DNA of 8,974 nt from Bradyrhizobium sp. (GCA_025960445.1 JAICIT010000065.1:1-8974); one strand, 5' to 3'. Shown: positions 1 to 5,817, counted from the stretch's first letter. The notes: generated from the sequence alone by a model not told the origin. Translations and numbers: made by a program.

Positions 1-20
1 ACACGTGACCGTCTGCTTGC

Positions 21-518
21 TCAATTTGCGCGCTTGCGATCAGCGATCTTTGCTGAATCCGATCGGGTCGACGCCGACTGCTTGCGGCTCGATGGAGCGG
101 AAGCTTCGGCAGCGCGGGCGCTCGCGAAACTCTGCCGAAGACTGTCGATTGCCTCGGTCAGTGACGACACCTGGGCGGATAAGCGCTTGGTATCTTCCTG
201 TTGCGTCGCGAGCAGCTGCTTTGCGGTCTGCAACTGATCCTGAAGCGTCTGCAATTGGTCGATCGACTCCTGCTGGGTCACTTCCAATGCGCGCGTTTTC
301 TCATTCAGTTCGTCGGAAATTTGCGTGGTGTTGACCTGCAACGAGGTGGTGGTGACCGGCGGCTCTTGCTCGCGAGCCGCACTAGGGTGTGAGCGCCACA
401 GAGCCATTGCGCTGCCGCCGAGCACAATGACGATCAGGGCGCTGGCGGCGAGCGCAATGGGTTGCCTTGCGACACGCATGCCGCCGTTCTTTGGGTCCTG
501 ACGAGCAATCTCGATCAT
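21..518 (-). CDS. Membrane-anchored coiled-coil protein, function unknown
   Basis: The 165-residue product has a short N-terminal segment, one hydrophobic helix at about residues 20-41 (ending ALW), and then a long hydrophilic Gln/Glu/Leu/Ser-rich region. Residues about 65-135 have the heptad-like spacing of a coiled coil (for example LQTLQDQLQTAKQLL). The C-terminal 30 residues are Ser/Lys/Arg-rich and probably disordered. The likely arrangement is a single-pass inner-membrane protein with the coiled coil in the periplasm; this is inference from charge and hydrophobicity. The start is uncertain: ATG at 518 has only a weak GAAG upstream, and an in-frame ATG at 479 would put the hydrophobic helix right at the N-terminus. 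I do not recognise a named family. It lies downstream of the transglutaminase-like gene on the same strand but is separated by a terminator, so it is probably transcribed on its own. Confidence 0.7.
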   Translation of the reverse strand: MIEIARQDPKNGGMRVARQPIALAASALIVIVLGGSAMALWRSHPSAAREQEPPVTTTSLQVNTTQISDELNEKTRALEVTQQESIDQLQTLQDQLQTAKQLLATQQEDTKRLSAQVSSLTEAIDSLRQSFASARAAEASAPSSRKQSASTRSDSAKIADRKRAN

Positions 519-617
519 GCTTCAAAGCCCGTGGGAATCGAAGACATCCTTCGCACTTACCACAATCGCGGGTATGCCGCCCAGCCCCTGCCGCCTGTTT
601 GTAACAGCGCAAAAGGT

Positions 618-647
618 GCGGCCAGCTCTTGGGGGAGAGCTGGCCGC
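618..647 (-). terminator. Hairpin terminator of the transglutaminase-like gene
   Basis: GCGGCCAGCTCT (618-629) and AGAGCTGGCCGC (636-647) form a perfect 12-bp stem with a 6-base loop. On the minus strand the stem is followed by ACCTTTTGCG, a short T run, as expected for a Rho-independent terminator reading leftward. It lies about 70 bp past the stop codon at 715. No T run follows on the plus strand. Confidence 0.7.
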
Positions 648-654
648 GCGCGAA

Positions 655-690
655 CCGGTCTGGGACGGGGAGGGGTGGGGATAAGACCGG
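655..690. repeat. 7-bp inverted repeat between stop codon and terminator
   Basis: CCGGTCT (655-661) and AGACCGG (684-690) are perfect inverted copies separated by 22 bases that are C-rich on the minus strand. They sit in the 3' untranslated part of the transglutaminase-like transcript, just before the main terminator hairpin. They could stabilise the 3' end; no function can be shown. Confidence 0.35.
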
Positions 691-714
691 ATCGCGTGTC
701 TCCGTGTTTCTGTT

Positions 715-1341
715 TTAGCGGTCGTGAGCGCTGGCAGTTGCGATGGCGGGACGGCTGTCGCCGAGCGAGACCCATTCATTGGTATTGCTCTGCGACTGTC
801 GCTTGACGAAGCGGTAGCCGGTCTCGGTCCAGGCCAGGACCGTTTCGTTCTGGTTGTCGAGGATGAACTCGCCCTTGTCCGTTTTCACGGTCAGAACGGC
901 ATGACCTTCGCCCTTTTTGTCGCGCACCACCGTGATCAGCAGGGCCTCTTTCGGCCAGCCGGCGTCGATCAGCATCTTGCGCTTCAACAGCACGTAATCT
1001 TCGCAATCGCCGTAGCCGTCCGTCGGCAGCGACCATTTCTCGATCACGCCCCAATGATCCATGTCGGTCATCGGCTTGATGGTTTCATTGACCCATCGGT
1101 TGACCCGCACCAGGTCCCGCCAGGTCGTCTGCGACATCACGATGTCACGCGGCTGAGATGGGCCGCCGTTGCAATCGACCGGATTCTCGGCGCAAAACTC
1201 AACCCAGCCAATCGGCGCTCGCGTGATCTCGCCAAGCGCGGCATAAAGAACTCGCTCGTCACCGGCGTTGGCAGGCGCACTCAATCCCAACAGGACGGCG
1301 ATGATCGCCAATCCCTTTCCGTCTCCCCCGAAACCAAACAT
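715..1341 (-). CDS. Exported transglutaminase-like cysteine proteinase (BTLCP family)
   Basis: The 208-residue product begins with a signal peptide of about 26 residues (hydrophobic core LAIIAVLLGLS, cleavage after APANA), so it should act in the periplasm. The mature part carries the three catalytic elements of bacterial transglutaminase-like cysteine proteinases in order: Cys113 in YGDCEDY, His147 in GEGHAVL and Asp162 in FILDNQ. Length and layout fit the BTLCP family (the old DUF920), the superfamily that contains LapG, the periplasmic protease that releases large adhesins. The actual substrate is unknown. Cys50 and Cys57 could form a disulfide. ATG at 1341 was chosen because it places the signal peptide at the N-terminus and has GGGGG about 5 bases upstream; a GTG/ATG extension to 1380 would add 13 residues that spoil the signal peptide. 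The upstream PilZ gene lies over 300 bp away, so a separate promoter is likely. Confidence 0.88.
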   Translation of the reverse strand: MFGFGGDGKGLAIIAVLLGLSAPANAGDERVLYAALGEITRAPIGWVEFCAENPVDCNGGPSQPRDIVMSQTTWRDLVRVNRWVNETIKPMTDMDHWGVIEKWSLPTDGYGDCEDYVLLKRKMLIDAGWPKEALLITVVRDKKGEGHAVLTVKTDKGEFILDNQNETVLAWTETGYRFVKRQSQSNTNEWVSLGDSRPAIATASAHDR

Positions 1342-1654
1342 TGTGGCCCCCGTTTTTTGTTGGGACCACGTTTCGCACAAACGTTTTGCGCCGCCGCTAA
1401 GTAAGCCAAGTAGATTTGAGGTACTTTGAAGTTAAATATAAAGTATCTTCGACCTTTACTTGAATAAAACAAGCTTAGAATTTGTTTCAAATTTTAGGAA
1501 TTGGTCAGTCAATTCGGCCCCCGCCGAGGGGATTTTCCGAAAAAGTGCCGCCGCAAGCCCGTTCGGGCATGCCGCCGGACCGCCAAAGGCGATGTCGCCC
1601 CAGGCGGATCGCCGTCCGGATCTCAGGAACCTTCGATGTGGCGAGCCGACGCGT
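1342..1654. other. Gene-free region between PilZ and proteinase genes
   Basis: About 310 bp without a convincing gene. The part from about 1400 to 1515 is much more AT-rich than its surroundings and probably contains the leftward promoter of the proteinase gene. Within it are a near-palindrome around 1422-1449 (AGGTACTTT and AAAGTATCT), AATTTG/CAAATT at about 1479-1493 and GAATTG/CAATTC at 1498-1515. The part from about 1540 to 1654 is GC-rich with several short hairpins and belongs to the 3' side of the PilZ gene. I cannot place a promoter hexamer with confidence. Confidence 0.5.
1553..1572 (-). terminator. Possible terminator of the PilZ gene
   Basis: On the minus strand GCATGCCC and GGGCTTGC form an 8-bp stem with one T-T mismatch and a GAAC loop. 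A T5 run (plus-strand A run 1540-1544) follows, but 8 bases after the stem, and the hairpin is about 80 bp past the stop at 1655. The spacing is loose for a Rho-independent terminator, so this is a weak call. Confidence 0.3.
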
Positions 1655-2269
1655 TTACCTTGCGGTAACGCTGTCCTCGAGCGTTTCGGCGAGCTGCTCG
1701 TGAATGAACTCGAGGGCGAAGCCTTCCTCGAGATTGCGGACCACCCGGGCGTTGACCTTGCCGAGCAGGACCATGGATTTCACCGGCGGCCGGTTTTCCG
1801 CCGCAATGGCCGCGCCGGACAGTGACAGATCGATGATCCGGCAGGTCATCTTGGTGCCGTCCTCGAGGGTGAGCAGTGCAATCGGGTTGCGTGGCACGAT
1901 ACGATCGTGACGCCGGTCCTCCGGCAGGTTCAGAATGTCCCGATTAGCCAACCACGTCAGTTGCGCCGCCAGTTTGTCCCGCTTGCGGGCGGTGGCGCCC
2001 ACGGTCATCGCAAAGCCGTTGTCGATGATGCGAGTAATCCTGCCTTCAACCCGGCCAATGTGGTCCAAATAGGCGATCACGCGATCGCCGACATTGCCGA
2101 TGCCTGGGGCCAAAAGCGCGAGCCCACCCGGCGACATATTGATGATCTGGCAGGGAAACTCACGCCGGTCCGGCAGCATGTAGCGGCCAAGCAGATGTAT
2201 CTTCACCCGCTGAAAACGGCGGCGTTCTTCGGCGGCAGGAACTATAGCTTTTTTGATCGCGAACGCCAT
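1655..2269 (-). CDS. Tandem PilZ-domain protein, predicted cyclic di-GMP binder
   Basis: The 204-residue cytoplasmic protein has two PilZ domains in a row. The first spans about residues 14-95, with the RxxxR motif at Arg17-Arg21 and NxSxxG at Asn44-Gly49 (NMSPGG). The second spans about 117-195, with Arg119-Arg123 (RRHDR) and DxSxxG at Asp147-Gly152 (DLSLSG). Both keep the residues that bind cyclic di-GMP in PilZ proteins, so both could be active binding sites. There is no signal peptide, membrane helix or attached output domain, so the protein may act by binding a partner; motility, polysaccharide or adhesion are the usual outputs of the family, but nothing here picks one. ATG at 2269 is the only early start that leaves the first motif intact; its ribosome-binding site is weak (GGCGAAG). 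A near-CtrA motif lies about 55-70 bp upstream. Confidence 0.9.
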   Translation of the reverse strand: MAFAIKKAIVPAAEERRRFQRVKIHLLGRYMLPDRREFPCQIINMSPGGLALLAPGIGNVGDRVIAYLDHIGRVEGRITRIIDNGFAMTVGATARKRDKLAAQLTWLANRDILNLPEDRRHDRIVPRNPIALLTLEDGTKMTCRIIDLSLSGAAIAAENRPPVKSMVLLGKVNARVVRNLEEGFALEFIHEQLAETLEDSVTAR

Positions 2270-2324
2270 CTTCGCCAGCCGAAAACCGGAATCTCTATAT
2301 CTAATGACCCTACGTCCAGCAGGG

Positions 2325-2339
2325 TTAACGAGCGGTTAG
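2325..2339 (-). promoter_or_regulatory. Near-consensus CtrA site upstream of the PilZ gene
   Basis: On the minus strand the sequence reads CTAA-CCGCTCG-TTAAC, matching the CtrA consensus TTAA-N7-TTAAC at all but the first base. It lies about 55-70 bp before the PilZ start codon, where a promoter would be expected. CtrA is the cell-cycle response regulator of alphaproteobacteria, and PilZ, flagellar and pilus genes are frequent targets. The assignment rests only on motif and position; such a motif can occur by chance. Confidence 0.4.
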
Positions 2340-2514
2340 CAGAAGGTTTGGTGAGGAAACGCCGGTCCGCCTCAACCGATGCAGCATCCGCGCAGGGCGC
2401 CGTTGTCGAGATTGGTGACACTATCGAAATGAGGCCGCAGCGTTGGCATAACGGTCGGTCTCGAATAACGTTTTGCCGCGCCATCAAGAAAGAAAAAGGC
2501 GCAAGAGGAAGCGC

Positions 2515-3666
2515 ATGCAACAGATTCGCGTATGCACCTACGATGGCCCGGGAGCACGGCCTGTCATTCGCACCGTACCCTGGCCCAAGATTACGAGCAA
2601 AGCGGCGCTCATAAAGGTCGGTGCCTGCGGCGTTTGCGGCACCGATCTGCATATTCTGAAAGGCCACTGGCCGAAACCACTGCCATGGCCATTCACGCTC
2701 GGTCACGAGATCGGCGGAGTGCTGGTCGAGGTTGGCTCTGAATTCAAAGAGGACTTCATGAGCAAGCCGCTCAAGGTCGGATCGAAGGTGATGATCCCGC
2801 CTCTGATGCCGTGCGGCCATTGCTATTACTGCATTCACTACCCGCTAAGCGCCAATAAATGCCTGACGCCGGTCTATTACGGCCGTTATCTCGGGTTCGA
2901 CAAAGCGCCGCATCTCTGGGGAGGCTGGGCTGAATATGTCTACGTGGACCTGGACATGCTGCCGGGCACAAAGATCTACAAACTCCCTGACGACATGTCG
3001 TTGCGGCTTGGCGCGTTGTCCGAACCTCTGACCTCATGCATCCGCGCATTTAATCGCGCCACGCGCGCCGGGGGGTTCACTTGGGGCGACACGGTGGTGA
3101 TCCAGGGCTCCGGCCCGATCGGCATCCTCGCAGTGGCGGCCGCGCAGGAGATGGGCGCTGGTCGTGTGATCTGCGTCGGCGCGCCGGAGACGCCGCGGCT
3201 TAAGCTGGCACGCAAATTCGGCGCCGAGACGACCGTCGACATCGAAGAGGTCAAGACGCCGGAAGCGCGCATCAAGAAAGTGCGCGATATCGTTGGGGGG
3301 TTCGGCGCGGATCTGGTGATGGACTGCTCGGGACATCCGAGTGCAGGGCCGGAAGGGATCGAAATGCTGCGCGACGGCGGCACCTATGTCGAGATGGGGC
3401 AGTTCACCGATGCGGGCTCGATCGATACGTCATGGCACCGCATCTGCACCAAGGATCTCAACGTTCTCGGCTCGTGGGGCTTCACCGGCAATGATCTGCC
3501 GCTCGGAGTCCAGATGCTCTATCGCACGCGCGACAAGTATCCCTGGCTCGAAATGCAGACGCTGTATCCCTTCACTGAGCAGGGCATCGGCCAGGCGGTG
3601 GCGGACGCGATGGCGATGAAGACGGTGAAGTCCACGATCATGCCGTGGCCGGAATTGACCGACTAG
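2515..3666 (+). CDS. Zinc-dependent alcohol dehydrogenase, MDR superfamily
   Basis: The 383-residue product is a medium-chain dehydrogenase/reductase of the zinc type. The N-terminal catalytic domain holds the catalytic-zinc residues Cys41 (GVCGTDLH), His64-Glu65 (GHEIGG) and Glu170 (SEPL), and a structural-zinc cluster Cys100-Cys103-Cys106-Cys116. The nucleotide-binding domain begins at GSGPIG (198-203). The closest named types are threonine/sorbitol dehydrogenase-like enzymes; the substrate cannot be read from sequence. Two oddities: 9 residues separate the third and fourth structural cysteines instead of the usual 7, and the loop after the second Rossmann strand reads VGAPETPR, lacking the acidic residue typical of NAD-specific members. 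ATG at 2515 was chosen over 2473 because AAGAGGAA ends 4 bases before it and because the extra 14 residues would be a highly basic tail unlike the family. It stands alone and converges on the PAS_5 gene 20 bp away. Confidence 0.9.
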   Translation: MQQIRVCTYDGPGARPVIRTVPWPKITSKAALIKVGACGVCGTDLHILKGHWPKPLPWPFTLGHEIGGVLVEVGSEFKEDFMSKPLKVGSKVMIPPLMPCGHCYYCIHYPLSANKCLTPVYYGRYLGFDKAPHLWGGWAEYVYVDLDMLPGTKIYKLPDDMSLRLGALSEPLTSCIRAFNRATRAGGFTWGDTVVIQGSGPIGILAVAAAQEMGAGRVICVGAPETPRLKLARKFGAETTVDIEEVKTPEARIKKVRDIVGGFGADLVMDCSGHPSAGPEGIEMLRDGGTYVEMGQFTDAGSIDTSWHRICTKDLNVLGSWGFTGNDLPLGVQMLYRTRDKYPWLEMQTLYPFTEQGIGQAVADAMAMKTVKSTIMPWPELTD

Positions 3667-3686
3667 TTTGGATGTGACGAACCGAG

Positions 3687-4250
3687 CTATTTTCCGGTCA
3701 GTCCCTCGTAAACCATGAACCCCCGTGCGATCGCAAGTTTGCGCAACGCGCGCGGGACAAGCCTTTGCGGTTGATCGCCGATGTAACGGTATGAACTAAC
3801 GTTCAAGTCCCGCAGCACGGTATATTCGTTCTTGAATGGCGCCAGCAACCCGGTCAGGCTCACAGGTGAATGGGCCCGCGTATTGAATGGCAACAGCAAC
3901 AATTCCAGATGCGCGATCGAACCGTCGTTGCAAGTTGCGCTAATGCCGGCGACGGCAGGCGTCATCTCCTCGGCTACCACCGCGATGATCTCCTCGATCT
4001 CGCGACGCGCCTCTGCCGCGAACAGCGAGGAGAAGCTCTGATCCTTCAGGTCGCAGCCGAGCAGCGCGCAAACCCGGGTACCGGCGACCCGAAACGGGTA
4101 ACCGGCGGCTGCATCGTAAGAAAGCACGAACACGTCACCGAGCAGTTCACGTACAGCGTCTGGCTCGATATCGCTGCGCTCCGGCGCCGGCGCTCCGGCG
4201 CGCTTCTTGTCCCAATATGCGAAAAACTCGCGGCTTGACGGATGTTTCAT
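3687..4250 (-). CDS. PAS_5-family protein (alphaproteobacterial PAS-like domain)
   Basis: The 187-residue protein matches the PAS_5 pattern (formerly DUF1457): an N-terminal FFAYWDKKRAG segment, PAPERSDIEP at about residues 21-30, and LLGDVFVL, followed by a PAS-like core with YPFRVAGTRVCALLGCDL (about 51-68). There is no signal peptide, membrane helix, kinase or GGDEF/EAL domain, so it is a stand-alone sensor-like domain of unknown ligand and role. Members of this family are abundant in Rhizobiales and mostly uncharacterised. ATG at 4250 is preceded by AGGG about 6 bases away. The long upstream region contains an exact CtrA-consensus site and two GC-rich hairpins. It converges with the alcohol dehydrogenase gene, and no clear terminator lies in the 20-bp gap. 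Confidence 0.87.
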   Translation of the reverse strand: MKHPSSREFFAYWDKKRAGAPAPERSDIEPDAVRELLGDVFVLSYDAAAGYPFRVAGTRVCALLGCDLKDQSFSSLFAAEARREIEEIIAVVAEEMTPAVAGISATCNDGSIAHLELLLLPFNTRAHSPVSLTGLLAPFKNEYTVLRDLNVSSYRYIGDQPQRLVPRALRKLAIARGFMVYEGLTGK

Positions 4251-4360
4251 GACTTAACCCTGCTGCGCGTACTCCCTGGCGGTACAAGTCTGTCCCGCTA
4301 TTGCGCACGCGTGCTCCCTTTCTGTTGTGCAAGAGAGGCTTTGCAGCGTCCATGCCGCGG

Positions 4361-4396
4361 GCGCGGTTTCCCGCGCCTTGACGGCGCCTTTGCGCC
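4361..4396. repeat. Two adjacent small hairpins upstream of the PAS_5 gene
   Basis: GCGCGG-TTTC-CCGCGC (4361-4376) forms a perfect 6-bp stem, and GGCGC-CTTT-GCGCC (4383-4396) a perfect 5-bp stem. They lie between the candidate CtrA site and the PAS_5 start. They may be leader structure, or the 3' end of a transcript from either strand; neither has a proper T run. Confidence 0.35.
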
Positions 4397-4397
4397 A

Positions 4398-4413
4398 TTA
4401 AGGTTAAATTAAC
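4398..4413. promoter_or_regulatory. Exact CtrA-consensus site upstream of the PAS_5 gene
   Basis: TTAA (4398-4401), a 7-base spacer GGTTAAA, and TTAAC (4409-4413) match the full CtrA binding consensus TTAA-N7-TTAAC, and the right half continues as TTAACCAT. The centre is also a palindrome, GGTTAAATTAACC (4402-4414). The site lies about 148 bp upstream of the PAS_5 start, so the promoter would need a leader of that order. The flanking DNA is GC-rich, which makes this AT-rich block stand out. Binding by CtrA is inferred from the motif only. Confidence 0.5.
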
Positions 4414-4473
4414 CATAGCTCCCACGATTTCAGTGGTTTCCCAGACACGGTTTCCCAATTTCGTTCCATAGCC

Positions 4474-4847
4474 GTTCACGTAGGCCTTTTCTGAAGCGGC
4501 CCGGCTGCCCCGCAAAAGCGCGCAAAGCATCTCAACTGAGCCGGGCGGAGGGAGCAGTGTCCTAAGGCGGACATCAGAACTAAACTCGCTCGCTCAACAG
4601 GATGAGGGCCTCGGCTCTGGGGGCGGTGAGGGAAGGAAGACGATAGCTAGCGGACGCTTGTACAACTCGTAAGCAAGTTTTTCGAGTTGCGCGTAAGATG
4701 GCCCGCCTGCGCCAGCTTCCCACGCGCTTATTTCCTCCACAGTTTTGCTTGAGCCTTTTTGCGACCTCCTCAAGAGAGAGATGAGCTGACTCACGCACCC
4801 ATTGCGAGGGCGGGTTGAATGCCGGCTAAGGGCACGGCTTTTGCCAT
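4474..4847 (-). pseudogene. Decayed HTH / ImmA-IrrE-type gene, N-terminal part only
   Basis: Read across frames, the minus strand encodes the N-terminus of an XRE-type helix-turn-helix protein of the kind fused to ImmA/IrrE metallopeptidases. ATG at 4847, with AGAGGA 11-16 bases upstream, starts MAKAVP. After a frameshift near 4826-4832 comes AFNPPSQWVRESAHLSLEEV, then AKRLK. After a second shift at an A4 run (4743-4746) come KTVEEISAWEAG, PSYAQLEKLAYELYKRPLA and IVFLPSPPPEP, the usual end of this domain. An in-frame TGA at 4594-4596 stops it. The same frame continues with SEFSSDVRLRTL and VEMLCALLRGSRAASEK, resembling the linker after the HTH, but no HExxH peptidase motif follows. Three lesions make decay likelier than sequencing error. 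It was probably a regulator or antitoxin-like protein brought in by a mobile element. The core 4594-4847 is solid; the extension to 4474 is tentative. Confidence 0.7.
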
Positions 4848-5199
4848 CGATTTTGTTGTCCTCTCATCCGAAGACTGACCCTAACGTGCAGCGATAATCC
4901 AGCCGAGCAGCAAACTGTTTTGAGCGCACAATGGGGCACATGCGTCCGCTTCAAGGGAGCGATCAGAACGCTTTGGTGTGTTTCGTCCGTTGGGTAGCCC
5001 ACTAGCGCTTCGATTTTGATTAGTGGATCACAGATCACCGTTCCTCATCTGGATGCACTCAAACGTAAGGCGTAAGCTCGCGCTGCTCGGTGAGTGATCA
5101 GGCTCGACACCTGCGCTTAACGGGCTTAGAGTTTTGAGGTCCGTTGACAGCGCGATGATGCACACGAAGTCGCTTCATCTGAAGGAACGGGAGGTTTCC
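4848..5199. other. Gene-free region between the pseudogene and the GYD gene
   Basis: About 350 bp between two divergently oriented units. No reading frame here looks like a protein, and I see no tRNA or attachment-site repeat. It contains CCACTA/TAGTGG inverted copies (4999-5004 and 5021-5026). A TTGACA at 5144-5149 could be a -35 element for the GYD gene, but there is no good -10 hexamer at the right distance. The rest shows nothing I can interpret and may include more of the decayed neighbourhood. Confidence 0.4.
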
Positions 5200-5532
5200 A
5201 TGCCGATCTATATCTCGCGTGGATGTTACACTGCTGATGCCGTGCGCGGCATGATGGCTAAGCCGGAAGATCGGGAGCCATCGATTGCTAAAGTGTTCAA
5301 ACAATTAGGCGGCAGGTTGCTTTCCTATTACGTTACGCTCGGCGAATACGACTGGCTGATCGTCGCAGAGTTTCCGAATGAAAAGGTTGCGTCCTCGGGC
5401 ATTCTTGTCGCAATGGCGGGTGGCAGTGTCACCAACGTGCAGACCACCGTGGCTATGACCTCGAAAGAAGCGATGGAAGCTTTTAGCGGGGCGGCGGAGG
5501 TAGCAAAATCCTTCAAAAGCGCCGGTAAGTGA
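5200..5532 (+). CDS. GYD-domain protein
   Basis: The 110-residue cytoplasmic protein carries the GYD signature: YYVTLGEYDWLIVAEFP, with Gly48-Glu49-Tyr50-Asp51 in the family's eponymous position, in an alpha/beta fold of ferredoxin-like type. Nearly the whole protein is this one domain, the usual size for the family, and the C-terminus (KEAMEAFSGAAEVAKSFKSA) is a predicted helix. GYD proteins are widespread in soil bacteria and archaea and their biochemical role is not established, so none is assigned here. ATG at 5200 was chosen over 5134 because GGGAGG (5189-5194) lies 5 bases before it and because family members start with MPxYI. It appears to be a single-gene unit. A short GGGCC-GAA-GGCCC hairpin follows the stop, without a T run. 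Confidence 0.85.
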   Translation: MPIYISRGCYTADAVRGMMAKPEDREPSIAKVFKQLGGRLLSYYVTLGEYDWLIVAEFPNEKVASSGILVAMAGGSVTNVQTTVAMTSKEAMEAFSGAAEVAKSFKSAGK

Positions 5533-5541
5533 TTGAACCTC

Positions 5542-5554
5542 GGGCCGAAGGCCC
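5542..5554 (+). terminator. Weak hairpin after the GYD gene
   Basis: GGGCC-GAA-GGCCC begins 10 bases after the GYD stop codon. The stem is only 5 bp and is followed by CAACGTTTG rather than a T run, so it may be a weak terminator or 3'-end stabiliser. The stronger terminator is at 5723-5752. Confidence 0.3.
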
Positions 5555-5722
5555 CAACGTTTGACGCTAACGTGATCGCATTTATACCGATGCGAAATCT
5601 GCCTACGTCGAAATGGTCATGCGGAAGGCAATCAAGTAGGATCTCCCTTGGCGCGTTCGTTGCCACGTAGCGACCCCGGCGCGCCGAGCTTTAGCTGTCA
5701 GTCCAATCGCAGCGAATTCCTG

Positions 5723-5752
5723 TCGGGCCGAACGGGCCCGAATCCGTTTTTT
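5723..5752 (+). terminator. Rho-independent terminator, rightward
   Basis: TCGGGCC (5723-5729) and GGCCCGA (5735-5741) form a perfect 7-bp stem with a GAACG loop, followed after 5 bases by six T residues (5747-5752). It is a good rightward terminator, but the nearest upstream stop codon (GYD) is 190 bp away. It either ends a long GYD 3' untranslated region or serves a small RNA between them. It also insulates the PsiF-type gene that starts at 5818. Confidence 0.6.
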
Positions 5753-5817
5753 CCTGTTGCCTAGACCAGATGCGTGGGATCAAATTCGTTCGCCGGAGTT
5801 ACTCAAGGGAGAAGGAC

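Noticed and set aside
724..1404. 226-residue open frame on the plus strand opposite the transglutaminase-like gene
   Set aside because: It is the antisense of a gene with a signal peptide and full catalytic triad; its own translation has no recognisable domain and no ribosome-binding site.
1907..2614. 235-residue open frame on the plus strand opposite the PilZ gene and into the dehydrogenase
   Set aside because: It is antisense to the intact tandem PilZ gene and overlaps the start of the dehydrogenase; the composition is that of a GC-rich shadow frame.
2242..2838. 198-residue minus-strand frame overlapping the start of the alcohol dehydrogenase
   Set aside because: It overlaps the zinc-binding region of a clear gene on the other strand and the start of the PilZ gene, and resembles no protein family.
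4147..4530. 127-residue minus-strand open frame running into the PAS_5 gene
   Set aside because: Its first part is in frame with the decayed HTH gene and was counted there; the rest overlaps the start of the PAS_5 gene in another frame and looks random.
5572..5638. Short peptide-like frame (RIYTDAKSAYVEMVMRKAIK) after the GYD gene
   Set aside because: It reads like protein but has no start codon or ribosome-binding site within its 20-odd codons; too short to separate a gene fragment from chance.
5695..5713. Possible Pho box ahead of psiF (CTGTCAG)
   Set aside because: Only the first half matches; the second half (ATCGCAG after 4 bases) does not fit CTGTCA, and the site is about 120 bp from the start codon.
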